NCBI RefSeq assembly: GCF_003865365.1
Contig: NZ_RQVR01000003.1
Location: 1-64,000 of the forward strand
Direction of reading: 5' to 3'
DNA: 64,000 nt
Source: Flavobacterium macacae
GTDB taxonomy: Bacteria > Bacteroidota > Bacteroidia > Flavobacteriales > Flavobacteriaceae
The translations under genes and the position numbers were made by a program. Positions 51,146 through 59,801 of this stretch are shown piece after piece. How positions within the stretch are numbered: position 1 is the stretch's first letter; the number at the start of each line of letters is the position of its first letter. The notes beneath the pieces were generated by a model. It worked only from the letters and a program-made list of their open reading frames with translations, was not told the DNA's origin and made no database searches.

Positions 51146-52324
51146 TTACGCTCTTTCAATCACGATTGCAGACGCACCGCCACCGCCATTGCAGATTGCT
51201 GCAGCGCCGATTTTTGCATTGTTTTGTTCTAAAACGTTCATTAAAGTAATGATGATTCGAACTCCAGAACAGCCCAGCGGATGTCCAAGTGAAACTGCGC
51301 CACCATTTACGTTAACTTTGTCATTCTCTAATCCTAGGATTTTTGCATTTGCCAAACCAACTACAGAAAAAGCTTCGTTAAATTCGAAGAAATCTACATC
51401 TGAAATTGAAATTCCAGCTTTGTCCAAAGCTTTCGGAAGTGCTTTTGCAGGGGCAGTCGTAAACCATTTTGGTTCTTGGGCAGCATCAGCATAGCTTTTA
51501 ATATAGGCCAATGGAGTCAATCCTAAAGATTTTGCTTTTTCTTCGCTCATCAAAATTACAGCACCGGCGCCATCATTAATTGTTGAAGCATTTGCAGCAG
51601 TAACAGTTCCGTCTTTCGTGAAAACAGCGTTTAACGAAGGGATTTTGTCTAATTTTACATTAGAGTATTCTTCATCTTTAGTCACCATTATCGGGTCTCC
51701 TTTTCTTTGTGGAACCGCAACTGGAACGACTTCGTTATCAAATTTTCCAGCTTCCCAAGCTTTTGCAGAACGCTCGTATGATTGGATTGCAAAATTATCT
51801 TGTTCTTCTCTAGTGATTTTATATTCTGTAGCACACAAATCGGCGCTGACTCCCATTGCATTATTGTCGTAAGCATCTGTCAATCCGTCTTTCTGCATTC
51901 CGTCAACCATTGAAGCAGGGCCAAATTTATATCCATTTCTCAAGTGGACATAATGCGGAATCAAACTCATGTTTTCCATTCCTCCGGCAACGATGATTTC
52001 GGCATCGCCACTGATGATTGCTTGGGCGCCCATCATAACCGCCTTCATTCCTGAAGCACAAACCTTATTGACAGTTGTAGCTATTACAGAATTAGACAAT
52101 CCTGCTAAAAGTGCCGCTTGGCGAGCAGGTGCTTGACCTACGCCAGCCTGTACAACGTTCCCCATATATACTTCATCAACCAATTTTGGATCTAAATTGA
52201 TTTTGTCTAAGGCACCTTTTATTGCAACAGCTCCCAATTGTGGAGCAGTAACTGTTGAAAGAGCTCCCATAAAACTTCCGATTGGAGTTCTTGCTGCAGC
52301 TACGATTACTACTTTTTTATTCAT
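51146..52324 (-). CDS. Acetyl-CoA C-acyltransferase (thiolase)
   Basis: A 392-residue thiolase of standard length. The active-site Cys is in KVCASGMKAVM, with the nucleophile region EVYMGNVVQAGVGQAPARQ. VNGGAVSLGHPLGCSGVRI gives the second catalytic His and Cys, and AAICNGGGGASAIVIE ends the chain. Thiolases catalyse acetoacetyl-CoA formation or fatty acid beta-oxidation; an acetyl-CoA acetyltransferase is likely but chain-length specificity is not readable. It stands alone, transcribed away from the tRNA cluster. Confidence 0.92.
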   Translation of the reverse strand: MNKKVVIVAAARTPIGSFMGALSTVTAPQLGAVAIKGALDKINLDPKLVDEVYMGNVVQAGVGQAPARQAALLAGLSNSVIATTVNKVCASGMKAVMMGAQAIISGDAEIIVAGGMENMSLIPHYVHLRNGYKFGPASMVDGMQKDGLTDAYDNNAMGVSADLCATEYKITREEQDNFAIQSYERSAKAWEAGKFDNEVVPVAVPQRKGDPIMVTKDEEYSNVKLDKIPSLNAVFTKDGTVTAANASTINDGAGAVILMSEEKAKSLGLTPLAYIKSYADAAQEPKWFTTAPAKALPKALDKAGISISDVDFFEFNEAFSVVGLANAKILGLENDKVNVNGGAVSLGHPLGCSGVRIIITLMNVLEQNNAKIGAAAICNGGGGASAIVIERA

Positions 52325-52702
52325 AATTGTTTTAGTTCTTTGATTATTTTGCGAATTTAATGATTTTTGAACAATTTTAAAACCAATTTTTATGTTTTAT
52401 TCAATTGCTTTACGTCGGCAAAATTAATAATTAAATTTACTAAAACGATATAGTGGCAGTGTAAATTTGGTGCAAACCTAATCTTTCATCAGTATTAAGT
52501 TTGTTTAAATTTCAGCAAAAACGGTGAAATGAAGTTATTCTGGGGAATTCTTTAAAAAAAGATGTTGCGTATATTGTTGAGTCTGAATGTTTTTTAAATT
52601 TTATGAAAATAAAAGTAAAAAAAAAGAGGAAAAAGCTTGGTATTTGTTGAATGTTGCCTTAGATTTGCAACCGCAAAAAGAGATAAGTTCTTTGTGATTT
52701 AA
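52325..52702. other. Intergenic region before the tRNA cluster
   Basis: A 378-bp AT-rich gap. It holds the thiolase 5' region and the canonical tRNA promoter at its right end. No further gene or repeat was seen. Confidence 0.5.
52637..52667 (+). promoter_or_regulatory. Promoter of the tRNA-Ser/Pro/Arg cluster (TTG-N20-TAGATTTG)
   Basis: TTG at 52637-52639, 20 bases, TAGATTTG at 52660-52667, matching the Bacteroidota consensus. The tRNA-Ser begins about 35 bases later. Confidence 0.8.
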
Positions 52703-52789
52703 GGAGAGTTGCCTGAGAGGCCGAAAGGACATGTTTGCTAAACATGCGTATGGGAAACTGTACCAAGGGTTCGAATCCCTTACTCTCCG
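52703..52789 (+). tRNA. tRNA-Ser (GCT)
   Basis: An 87-nt type II tRNA with a long variable arm. The acceptor GGAGAGT pairs with ACTCTCC, the anticodon arm CATG-TTTGCTAA-CATG carries GCT, and the T arm contains GGTTCGAATCCC. It is the first gene of the Ser-Pro-Arg cluster. Confidence 0.95.
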
Positions 52790-52806
52790 CTTTTTTTGTT
52801 GCTTTT

Positions 52807-52881
52807 CGGGGTGTAGCGTAGCCCGGTTATCGCGCCTGCTTTGGGAGCAGGAGGCCGCAGGTTCGAATCCTGCCACCCCGA
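52807..52881 (+). tRNA. tRNA-Pro (TGG)
   Basis: A 75-nt cloverleaf. The acceptor CGGGGTG pairs with CACCCCG. The anticodon arm CTGC-TTTGGGA-GCAG carries TGG. The T arm reads GCAGGTTCGAATCCTGC. Confidence 0.95.
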
Positions 52882-52919
52882 CTACAAAACTTTTACCATT
52901 TAAGTTTTAAAAGATAAAT

Positions 52920-52993
<74 letters not shown>

Positions 52994-53000
52994 CAAGAAA

Positions 53001-53027
53001 CGATACTGGAAACAGTATCGTTTTTTT
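53001..53027 (+). terminator. Terminator of the tRNA cluster
   Basis: CGATACTG / CAGTATCG, an 8-bp stem with a 4-base loop, then seven T. Confidence 0.9.
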
Positions 53028-53111
53028 GTTTTATAAGAAATTCAAAACACTTTTTAAAGAACCTCTAAATCGACAATCTTGTTAAGGTTTAAAAGAAGCG
53101 GGAACGATTGA

Positions 53112-53190
53112 AAATAGCCCTGATGGTTGCGATTATCCTTTTTTTTGCTGGTGTTCAGCAAAAAAGATAATGTACACCAGTAGCAAATTC
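53112..53190 (+). repeat. Dispersed hairpin element, copy 2
   Basis: The outer sequences AAATAGCCCTGATGG and CCAGTAGCAAATT match those of the element at 12383-12466 (opposite strand). The inner hairpin is TTATCCTTTTTTTTGCTG / CAGCAAAAAAGATAA, with one bulged position, across GTGTT. It lies between the tRNA cluster and the next minus-strand gene. Confidence 0.55.
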
Positions 53191-53271
53191 ATGTAAAGTA
53201 TTCGGAAGCTTGGCTCAAAAAAAAATCCCAATTACCATAAAGCAATTGGGATTTGGTGATTTTACTACGTA

Positions 53272-53631
53272 CTATTTTTGATCAATATATGTTTTGTTTC
53301 CGTTTTTATTGATGTAATATTTGCCTCCTTTCGGGCCCGTATATACTTTTTTTCCGTTGTAAGTTTCTCCAGAAGCTTTATCAGAAACCGATGCTTTTGC
53401 TTCTGTTTTTGAAGTCACGGCTTTGTCTTTTGCTTTTGCCACGTCTTTTTTAGCTGTGGTTTTGGCGGCATCTGCTTTTGTTTCTGCTTTTTTGGCAGCT
53501 TTGTCCGTGTCTGCTTTAGCTTTAGCCGTTTTTTGTTCCACGGTTACTTTGGTTTTTTGTGTCTTTGTTTCTTGGGCATTCATAAAAACTGAAAACAGCA
53601 TTGCTATTCCTAAAAAGATACATTTTTTCAT
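53272..53631 (-). CDS. Secreted Lys/Ala-rich protein with C-terminal PBCV-like basic adaptor motif
   Basis: A 119-residue protein with a signal peptide (MKKCIFLGIAMLFSVFMNAQ). Residues 25-85 are a Lys/Ala/Thr/Glu low-complexity coiled stretch built on KADA-KT-AKKD-like repeats. The last 30 residues, KKVYTGPKGGKYYINKNGNKTYI, match the small basic adaptor domain found in many secreted bacterial proteins. It may bind DNA or polyanions outside the cell. No partner is visible. Confidence 0.7.
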   Translation of the reverse strand: MKKCIFLGIAMLFSVFMNAQETKTQKTKVTVEQKTAKAKADTDKAAKKAETKADAAKTTAKKDVAKAKDKAVTSKTEAKASVSDKASGETYNGKKVYTGPKGGKYYINKNGNKTYIDQK

Positions 53632-53684
53632 AATTCGTGTTTTTAATTAGAATTAAATTTAGTAAATTAATTGATACAAATACA

Positions 53685-53692
53685 TAGATTTG
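53685..53692 (+). promoter_or_regulatory. -7 promoter box TAGATTTG ahead of the dipeptidase gene
   Basis: Perfect TAnnTTTG, 28 bases before ATG 53721. The -33 box is not clear. Confidence 0.45.
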
Positions 53693-53720
53693 CATTTAGA
53701 ACTTAAATCTTTTGATGATT

Positions 53721-54419
53721 ATGAAATATTCATTGCTAATATTGTGCCTAATTTTTTTTGTTGCCTGTAAAAATCCAAAAGAGGCCGTTTATAGCGATGC
53801 TCTTTTAGGAAATACTTCGTACATCAAAGAAAACGCAACCTTGCTTGATGCGGCAAAGATGAATTTGCATGATAGTACCTTTGTGAATTTGAAAGAATAT
53901 GGAAAAGATTTTTTCTATGATATGAAATATGCGACTTCTGATAATTTTTTGAAAGCGCAAGTGTATGACTGCCCAGAATGTTACTTGCGTTTAAAGACTG
54001 TAAAGGCGTTGATGAAGGCCAATCAAGAATTTGTGAAGTTGGGCTATAAGATTAAAATGTATGACTGCTACAGGCCGTTAGACGTCCAGAAAAAGATGTG
54101 GGCGATTGTCAATAATCCTATTTATGTTGCAGATCCAGCGAAAGGGTCAATTCACAACAGAGGCGGGGCGGTTGATATTACTTTAACGGATTATAGCGGA
54201 AATGAACTGGATATGGGGACATCTTTTGATCATTTTGGACCAGAAGCGGCGCATGATTTTAAAGATCTTTCGGCAGAAGTTATTGCCAATAGAAAATTAT
54301 TGAAAACGGTGATGCAAAAAAACGGCTTTAGGACTTTTGCATCAGAATGGTGGCATTATAATTTGGCAAATGCTTCTACAATGCCAGTTTCCAATTTTAC
54401 TTGGGATTGCAAAAACTAA
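53721..54419 (+). CDS. D-Ala-D-Ala dipeptidase, M15D (VanX-like), lipoprotein
   Basis: A 232-residue protein from ATG 53721; TTG 53712 and ATG 53715 are also in frame. MKYSLLILCLIFFVAC is a lipobox signal. The M15 metallopeptidase domain has YDCYRPLDVQKKMW, SIHNRGGAVDITLTD (His and Asp zinc ligands) and SEWWHYNL (Glu and His). VanX-type enzymes cut D-Ala-D-Ala; in non-resistant bacteria they salvage dipeptides from wall turnover. No vancomycin-resistance genes are nearby, so a housekeeping role is more likely. Confidence 0.88.
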   Translation: MKYSLLILCLIFFVACKNPKEAVYSDALLGNTSYIKENATLLDAAKMNLHDSTFVNLKEYGKDFFYDMKYATSDNFLKAQVYDCPECYLRLKTVKALMKANQEFVKLGYKIKMYDCYRPLDVQKKMWAIVNNPIYVADPAKGSIHNRGGAVDITLTDYSGNELDMGTSFDHFGPEAAHDFKDLSAEVIANRKLLKTVMQKNGFRTFASEWWHYNLANASTMPVSNFTWDCKN

Positions 54420-54420
54420 A

Positions 54421-54993
54421 TTACTCTTCGATACATTTTAAATGATCGATAAAGAAATTTTGAGGATATGATGTTTCATTGCTCAATTCAGAAACAATTT
54501 CTCTTTTCATAATATAATCAACCATTTCAGAGGCATATTTGATTCTAACAAAGGAAATGGGCGATTTTTTTAATTCTTCAATTGAGTTTTTCATAAATAA
54601 AAAATTGGCCGAAGTGATTCTTACCGATGCACCTGTAGTTTGATCAAGAACAGTTGAGCCACAATTTCCCTCTTCAGAAATAATCATTGTCATAATTTTT
54701 CCGTTTTCAAGCTGTAAATAAATCTTTGAAGTGCTATCAAAACAAGTAGCTTTTATGAAATCTTTGCTTTTTTGAATATTTTGAAAATTTAAAACAGGCG
54801 TTCCATCCGCATTTATAAGAGAAAAGAAAATATTGCTAGAGCTTCCTGCAAAAACTTTTTCGTAAATAATTTTTTGCTTTGTTTCTTTATAAGTTCCTAT
54901 TGAGTCCTTGAAATTAGAACTGAATTCACAATCTTTTTGAGCATATAAACTGGCTTGAACCATTAAGAAGGCAATTAAAAGCAATCGTTTCAT
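54421..54993 (-). CDS. Secreted protein of unknown function
   Basis: A 190-residue protein from ATG 54993 (MKRLLLIAFLMVQASLYAQ signal peptide); the frame opens at 55017. The mature part is beta-rich (KDCEFSSNFKDSIGTYKETKQK, SKIYLQLENGKIMTMIISEEG) with a Cys pair. No domain is recognised. Its ATG overlaps the last base of the upstream methyltransferase stop (TAATG), so it is translated by coupling with that gene. Confidence 0.65.
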   Translation of the reverse strand: MKRLLLIAFLMVQASLYAQKDCEFSSNFKDSIGTYKETKQKIIYEKVFAGSSSNIFFSLINADGTPVLNFQNIQKSKDFIKATCFDSTSKIYLQLENGKIMTMIISEEGNCGSTVLDQTTGASVRITSANFLFMKNSIEELKKSPISFVRIKYASEMVDYIMKREIVSELSNETSYPQNFFIDHLKCIEE

Positions 54994-56177
54994 TATTCTG
55001 TTTTTATTTTGGTGCAAAGTAAGACAATTTTGGCATTATTCAAATCGGTAGTAAAAAAACAATACATGTTTCCGCCGTCAGCAATTTTCCACTTTTTCCG
55101 AATGTTTTCGACTGTTTCCGGAAAATTTCTAACAGTGATATTGGCTTTTTTATTTTGGAGGAACGTTTTCATTTCCGCTTTTGCGTAAGGAATAATCTGC
55201 TCAATTTGAAAAGTTCTTCCTGGAAAATCGATGATTTCTTCAGAAGTATACAGGTGTGAATTTCCGTGCAATTTGTCAATTTCGAATAAAAAACTCACGG
55301 CATCAAAAGCGCCAGATTTCATTATCGAACTATTGGGTTCATAAATGTATTTTTTCGGAAGTCCTAAATTGGCGTAATAATTTTGGCTTAAATCAAAGTC
55401 TAACTTTTCAATTTTATCTTTTAAAATATTGACGGTTTTGATTTCAATAGCACCAGAATACCCCTTTTTTATTTCCCATAAAAGTTCTTTTACTTCGTTT
55501 TCTAAAGCTACAATATGAATGGCTTTTACATTCGAAAGTTCTATTAATCCGGCTGAAATATCTAAAATCGGAGCTGTTTTAATTAGGATATTTTCAGAAT
55601 AATTAAAATAAGTTTCTAATAATTCAGGAACATTAGGCAGACAATCTTTCAGCATGAAAACCTTTCCTTTGATATCGCTTCTGCGGGAAGGATCAATGTA
55701 AATCCAATCAAATTTTCGCTTTAAATTCTTTAGAACATCAATACTGTCGCCTGCAAAACATTTGATGTTTTCGGCTTTTAATTGCTGAAAATTATGGTTA
55801 ACGATGTCTGATAATTCATAATTCATTTCGCAATGGACAACTGATTTAAATTTCTTCGAGAAATAAAAATCATCCACCCCAAAACCTCCAGTCAAGTCAA
55901 TCAGGCTTTCGCCAGAAATGATTTCAGATTTATACAAAGCTGTTTTCTCGGAAGAAGTTTGCTCTACTGAAATCTTTGAAGGATAAATGATATTTTCGGT
56001 TTGAAACCAAGTCGGAAGTTTGTTTTCCGCTTTTGATTTTGCTGTAATCTGGTTTAGGATAATAGCAAAATCAATTTCAGGAAACGGATTTTTTTTGAAC
56101 GCCAATTTTGCCACATCGCTGTGAATATTGGCATTTATAAATTCTTGTATTTCGTTTTTTAAAATGTCTAAAGTCAA
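54993..56177 (-). CDS. Class I SAM-dependent methyltransferase with THUMP-like C-terminus
   Basis: A 394-residue protein. The SAM-binding motif is LIDLTGGFGVDDFYFSK, with HCEMNYELSDIV as the acidic second loop. The catalytic-type motif is WIYIDPSRR. The C-terminal 80 residues (SSIMKSGAFDAVSFLFEI, FPGRTFQIEQIIPY) resemble a THUMP-like domain. Such proteins usually methylate RNA; the substrate is not known. It starts one base after the AI-2E transporter stop, so it shares its operon. Confidence 0.82.
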   Translation of the reverse strand: MTLDILKNEIQEFINANIHSDVAKLAFKKNPFPEIDFAIILNQITAKSKAENKLPTWFQTENIIYPSKISVEQTSSEKTALYKSEIISGESLIDLTGGFGVDDFYFSKKFKSVVHCEMNYELSDIVNHNFQQLKAENIKCFAGDSIDVLKNLKRKFDWIYIDPSRRSDIKGKVFMLKDCLPNVPELLETYFNYSENILIKTAPILDISAGLIELSNVKAIHIVALENEVKELLWEIKKGYSGAIEIKTVNILKDKIEKLDFDLSQNYYANLGLPKKYIYEPNSSIMKSGAFDAVSFLFEIDKLHGNSHLYTSEEIIDFPGRTFQIEQIIPYAKAEMKTFLQNKKANITVRNFPETVENIRKKWKIADGGNMYCFFTTDLNNAKIVLLCTKIKTE

Positions 56178-56178
56178 C

Positions 56179-57270
56179 TTAAATTCCTCTGGTTAATACT
56201 TTTACTACGGGATTTTCTGGAAAAAATTCTTTGACAACTACTTTGATAATTGTGTAAAGCGGTACCGCCACAATCATTCCCAAGACGCCAAAAAGAAAAC
56301 CGCTCGCCAAAATTACGATAAAAATTTCCAATGGATGCGAATTGACGCTGTTTGAAAAAATTAAAGGTGTAGTCACATTGTTATCAATTATTTGCGCAAC
56401 TGAATACCCAATCAAAACATATAAAGTCGTTGAGAGCATATCGCCTTGAGATTGCGGATCCATATGGCCAAGCATGGTTAAAACAGCGACTAAAGCCGTT
56501 GCTATCAGCGGTCCTATATAAGGAATGATATTTAAAAGTGCGGTGATAAAAGCGATAATAAAAGCATTTTCTACACCAAAAATCAATAGCACGATCAAGT
56601 ACAAAATAAATAAAATGGTTACTTGGCCAATCAAGCCAATAAAATAACGGCTCAATAAATGATTGATCTTGCGAAATGAATTTAAAATTTTTCCTTCGTG
56701 CTCCTCTGGCAAAATCTTTCTGGCGTTTACCGCAAAAAGTTTTTTGTCTTTTAAGAAAAAGAAACTAATAAAAATGACCGAACCAATTGCCATTCCAATA
56801 TTTCCAAGTGTTCCCAAAATCGAATTTAAGAAATTGGGAATAAAGTTTAAGTTGAGTTTTGAAGCGATATTTGATTCTTTCAGCATATTTTCTGCATCAA
56901 TATTGTGGTCAGAAAAATACGTTTTGAGTTGTTGTACAAGTTGCGTCAAGTCATTTTGAAGCTTTTCCGTATCAAGAAGCGATAGGTTTTCACTTTGTGA
57001 AATGATCAATGGCACAAACATCATGATGAAACCGGCCAAAAGCAAAATGAAGAAAATCATTGTGACAAGTACCGCTACAATGTGATTAAATTTTAATTTT
57101 TTTTCTAAGAACCTTACAATCGGACTTCCTATCATGCTTACAATTAAAGCGATAAAAATAAAATAAATGACAGGCTGAATTAAGTATAAAATATAAAGCA
57201 GAAGCAAGGCTCCAGCCGTAATGATTAAGGCGCGTAAAATTCCGTTACCAATTGTTTTTGAGGTTACCAT
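56179..57270 (-). CDS. AI-2E family transporter (PerM-like)
   Basis: A 363-residue membrane protein with about eight helices. The signature ALLNIIPYIGPLIATALVAVL and the ending LASGFLFGVLGMIVAVPLYTIIKVVVKEFFPE fit the AI-2E transporter/PerM family. Members have been linked to autoinducer-2 export or sodium-dependent transport; the substrate is uncertain. It heads a minus-strand set with the methyltransferase and the secreted protein. Confidence 0.85.
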   Translation of the reverse strand: MVTSKTIGNGILRALIITAGALLLLYILYLIQPVIYFIFIALIVSMIGSPIVRFLEKKLKFNHIVAVLVTMIFFILLLAGFIMMFVPLIISQSENLSLLDTEKLQNDLTQLVQQLKTYFSDHNIDAENMLKESNIASKLNLNFIPNFLNSILGTLGNIGMAIGSVIFISFFFLKDKKLFAVNARKILPEEHEGKILNSFRKINHLLSRYFIGLIGQVTILFILYLIVLLIFGVENAFIIAFITALLNIIPYIGPLIATALVAVLTMLGHMDPQSQGDMLSTTLYVLIGYSVAQIIDNNVTTPLIFSNSVNSHPLEIFIVILASGFLFGVLGMIVAVPLYTIIKVVVKEFFPENPVVKVLTRGI

Positions 57271-57380
57271 AAGTTTAGTTTTGTTACTCTAATTTAGGTA
57301 AATTATTTTGTATAGCTCAAATTTTAAGAAATTAGATTTTAATTTTTAAGCTAAACAGTTAAAGTTCAAAACAGTTTGAT

Positions 57381-58025
57381 CTAATTATTGAAAATATAAT
57401 TAACAATATTGGCGCCCATTTTTAGGGCTTTTTCACGAACTTCTTTCGGGTCGTTATGCACTTCTGCATCTTCCCAGCCGTCGCCCAAGTCGGTTTCATA
57501 AGTATAAAGCAGGGCTAGTCTGTTTTCGATAAAAATGCCAAAAGCTTGCGGTCTTTTATTATCGTGCTCATGAATTTTTGGCATTCCGGTTGGAAATGAA
57601 TAAGGCTTTTGAAAAATGGCGTGATTAGCAGGAATTTCAACCAGAGAAGCGTTTGGAAATACTTTTTTTAATTCCTTGCGGATGTATTCGTCCATTCCAT
57701 AATTGTCATCAATGTGCAGAAAGCCTCCAGAAGTCAAGTAATTTCGAAGGTTTATCATTTCAGAATCGCTAAAAACTACGTTTCCATGGCCGGTCATGTG
57801 AATAAACGGATACGAAAGTAAATCAGGACTACCTGGTTCGACAGTTCCTGGTTTTGCAGTGATTTTTGTTCCAATGTTTTGATTGCAAAATTTAATCAGA
57901 TTTGGCAAAGCCGTCGGATTTCCATACCAATCCCCACCGCCACTGTATTTTAAAAGAGCGATTTCTTGCGCATTTCCGGCTATCGAAATTAGAATCAGTA
58001 ATGCAAAATATATTTTTTTCATCAT
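57381..58025 (-). CDS. DUF4159 domain protein, secreted
   Basis: A 214-residue protein with a signal peptide (MMKKIYFALLILISIAGNAQ). The rest is a single DUF4159 domain: LKYSGGGDWYGNPTALPNLI, PFIHMTGHGNVVFSDSEMINLRNYL, GFLHIDDNYGMDEYI, HAIFQKPYSFP and DLGDGWEDAEVH. It resembles a flavodoxin-like or glutamine-amidotransferase-like fold; function unknown. It lies 3 bp after rsmE in the tsaD-rsmE-DUF4159 operon. Confidence 0.85.
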   Translation of the reverse strand: MMKKIYFALLILISIAGNAQEIALLKYSGGGDWYGNPTALPNLIKFCNQNIGTKITAKPGTVEPGSPDLLSYPFIHMTGHGNVVFSDSEMINLRNYLTSGGFLHIDDNYGMDEYIRKELKKVFPNASLVEIPANHAIFQKPYSFPTGMPKIHEHDNKRPQAFGIFIENRLALLYTYETDLGDGWEDAEVHNDPKEVREKALKMGANIVNYIFNN

Positions 58026-58028
58026 AAA

Positions 58029-58733
58029 TTATTCATTTATAAAAGCAACGCTGTGGCAAGCGACAACTGCAGCGGTTTCGGTGCGAAGTCTTGTATTTCC
58101 CAACATTACGGCAAGATAATTATTTTCTAAAGCCAATTTGATTTCTTTTTCAGAAAAATCACCTTCAGGACCAATTAAAATAGTAACGTCTTGCTGGGGT
58201 TGAACTACATTTTTCAATGATTTTTTATCCGTTTCTTCGCAATGCGCAATCAATTTCAAGCCTTGTTTTTCTTGTTTTAAAAAGTCTTTTAAAGCAATCG
58301 GTTCGTTTAATTTTGGAAGATAATAATGCAGCGATTGTTTCATTGCCGATTGAAGTATCTTGTCAAATCGATCGGTTTTGATAATTTTTCTTTCCGAATG
58401 GTCGCAGATAATTGGCGTGATTTCACTGATGCCGATTTCGGTCGCTTTTTCTAGAAACCACTCAAAACGGTCGTTCATTTTTGTGGGAGCTACCGCCAAG
58501 TGCAAATGGTATTTTAAAGGGGCCTCTTTTTCGGAAGAGACTATTTTTACTTGGCATTTTGAATCAGAAGCCAACGTGATCTCTGTTTTAAATAAATAGC
58601 CTAATCCATTGGTTACAAATAAATTGTCGCCCTCTTTTTTGCGTAAAACTTTAATGATGTGTTTGCTTTCTTCTCTATCAAAAAAATAGATTTCTGCGTC
58701 TTCAGTTATATTCTGATTGTAAAATAATTGCAT
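58029..58733 (-). CDS. rsmE: 16S rRNA (uracil-1498-N3)-methyltransferase
   Basis: A 234-residue SPOUT methyltransferase. The N-terminal PUA-like domain (YNQNITEDAEIYFFDREESKHIIKVLR) is followed by KATEIGISEITPIICDHSERK and the knotted C-terminus LIGPEGDFSEKEI and LGNTRLRTETA. It methylates U1498 in the 30S subunit. It is two bases after tsaD and three before DUF4159. Confidence 0.93.
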   Translation of the reverse strand: MQLFYNQNITEDAEIYFFDREESKHIIKVLRKKEGDNLFVTNGLGYLFKTEITLASDSKCQVKIVSSEKEAPLKYHLHLAVAPTKMNDRFEWFLEKATEIGISEITPIICDHSERKIIKTDRFDKILQSAMKQSLHYYLPKLNEPIALKDFLKQEKQGLKLIAHCEETDKKSLKNVVQPQQDVTILIGPEGDFSEKEIKLALENNYLAVMLGNTRLRTETAAVVACHSVAFINE

Positions 58734-58735
58734 AA

Positions 58736-59758
58736 TTAAAATTCGATTCTTGCTTTTGAAACAACAGTATTGTCTTCAAAATTTTGAGATAAATATTTTT
58801 GATAACCAACGATTCCAATCATCGCCGCATTATCGGTTGTGTATTCAAATTTGGGAATAAATGTTTTCCAGCCGTATTTTTTTTCGCCTTCTTTCAGGGT
58901 TTTTCTAATTCCTGAATTTGCCGAAACGCCACCGCCAATTGCAATCTGTTTGATTCCGGTTTCTTTAACGGCTAATTTTAATTTATCCATTAAAATTTCA
59001 ATGATGGTGTGCTGGATTGAGGCGCAAATATCATTCAGGTTTTCTTCAATGAAATTCGGGTTTTCCTTGACTTGTTTCTGGATGAAATATAAAATGGCCG
59101 TTTTTAATCCGCTGAAACTGAAGTCCAATCCAGGAACCCTCGGTTTGGTAAACGCAAAAGCTTTTGGATTTCCCAATTGGGCATATTTGTCAACCAAAGG
59201 CCCACCAGGATAGGGAAGTCCTAATATTTTTGCACTCTTGTCAAAAGCTTCTCCAACGGCATCATCAGTGGTTTCTCCGATAATTTCCATATCAAAAAAA
59301 TCATTGACTTTCACAATTTGAGTATGGCCTCCGCTAATGGTCAGGGCTAAAAAAGGAAACTCAGGTTTTTCAAATCCTTCTTCATCTATAAAATGCGCCA
59401 AAATATGCGCATGCATATGATTTACAGCAATTAACGGAATTTTCAATGCCAATGCTAATGATTTGGCAAAAGAGCTTCCCACTAAAAGGGAACCCATAAG
59501 TCCCGGACCTTGCGTAAAAGCTATTGCATTTAACTGATTTTTGTCGATATTTGCTTTGCGAATGGCCATCTCGATAACCGGAACGATATTTTGCTGGTGC
59601 GCTCTTGAAGCCAATTCAGGAACAACACCGCCATATTCGCCGTGAATGCTTTGGCTTGCCACCACATTTGACAAGACTTTATCGCCTTGCATTACGGCCG
59701 CCGCAGTATCATCGCAGGAGCTTTCAATGGCCAAAATTAAAAGAGAATTATTTCCCAT
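58736..59758 (-). CDS. tsaD: TsaD, t6A transferase
   Basis: A 340-residue protein from ATG 59758 (MGNNSLLILAIESSCDDTAAAV); the frame opens at 59881 but that part is the divergent tamB region. HMHAHILAH supplies the iron-binding histidines, EYGGVVPELASRAHQ and the FALTISGGHTQIV-like block bind the substrate, and GGVSANSGIRKTL belongs to the ASKHA fold. It transfers threonylcarbamoyl to A37 of tRNAs with TsaB and TsaE (tsaE at 10197). It leads a three-gene operon; its promoter overlaps that of tamB. Confidence 0.95.
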   Translation of the reverse strand: MGNNSLLILAIESSCDDTAAAVMQGDKVLSNVVASQSIHGEYGGVVPELASRAHQQNIVPVIEMAIRKANIDKNQLNAIAFTQGPGLMGSLLVGSSFAKSLALALKIPLIAVNHMHAHILAHFIDEEGFEKPEFPFLALTISGGHTQIVKVNDFFDMEIIGETTDDAVGEAFDKSAKILGLPYPGGPLVDKYAQLGNPKAFAFTKPRVPGLDFSFSGLKTAILYFIQKQVKENPNFIEENLNDICASIQHTIIEILMDKLKLAVKETGIKQIAIGGGVSANSGIRKTLKEGEKKYGWKTFIPKFEYTTDNAAMIGIVGYQKYLSQNFEDNTVVSKARIEF

Positions 59759-59779
59759 AGAAGGGCACGGATTTTGAAT

Positions 59780-59796
59780 TATATTTGACAAAAATA
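59780..59796. promoter_or_regulatory. Overlapping divergent promoters of tsaD and tamB
   Basis: TATATTTG at 59780-59787 on the + strand serves tamB, and TATTTTTG at 59796-59789 on the - strand serves tsaD. The two -7 boxes lie end to end with almost no space, so the two polymerases would compete. Confidence 0.55.
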
Positions 59797-59801
59797 AAAC
59801 A

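Noticed and set aside
52601..52876. Minus-strand frame over the tRNA cluster
   Set aside because: It is the antisense of tRNA-Ser and tRNA-Pro and gives only the usual tRNA-derived peptide.
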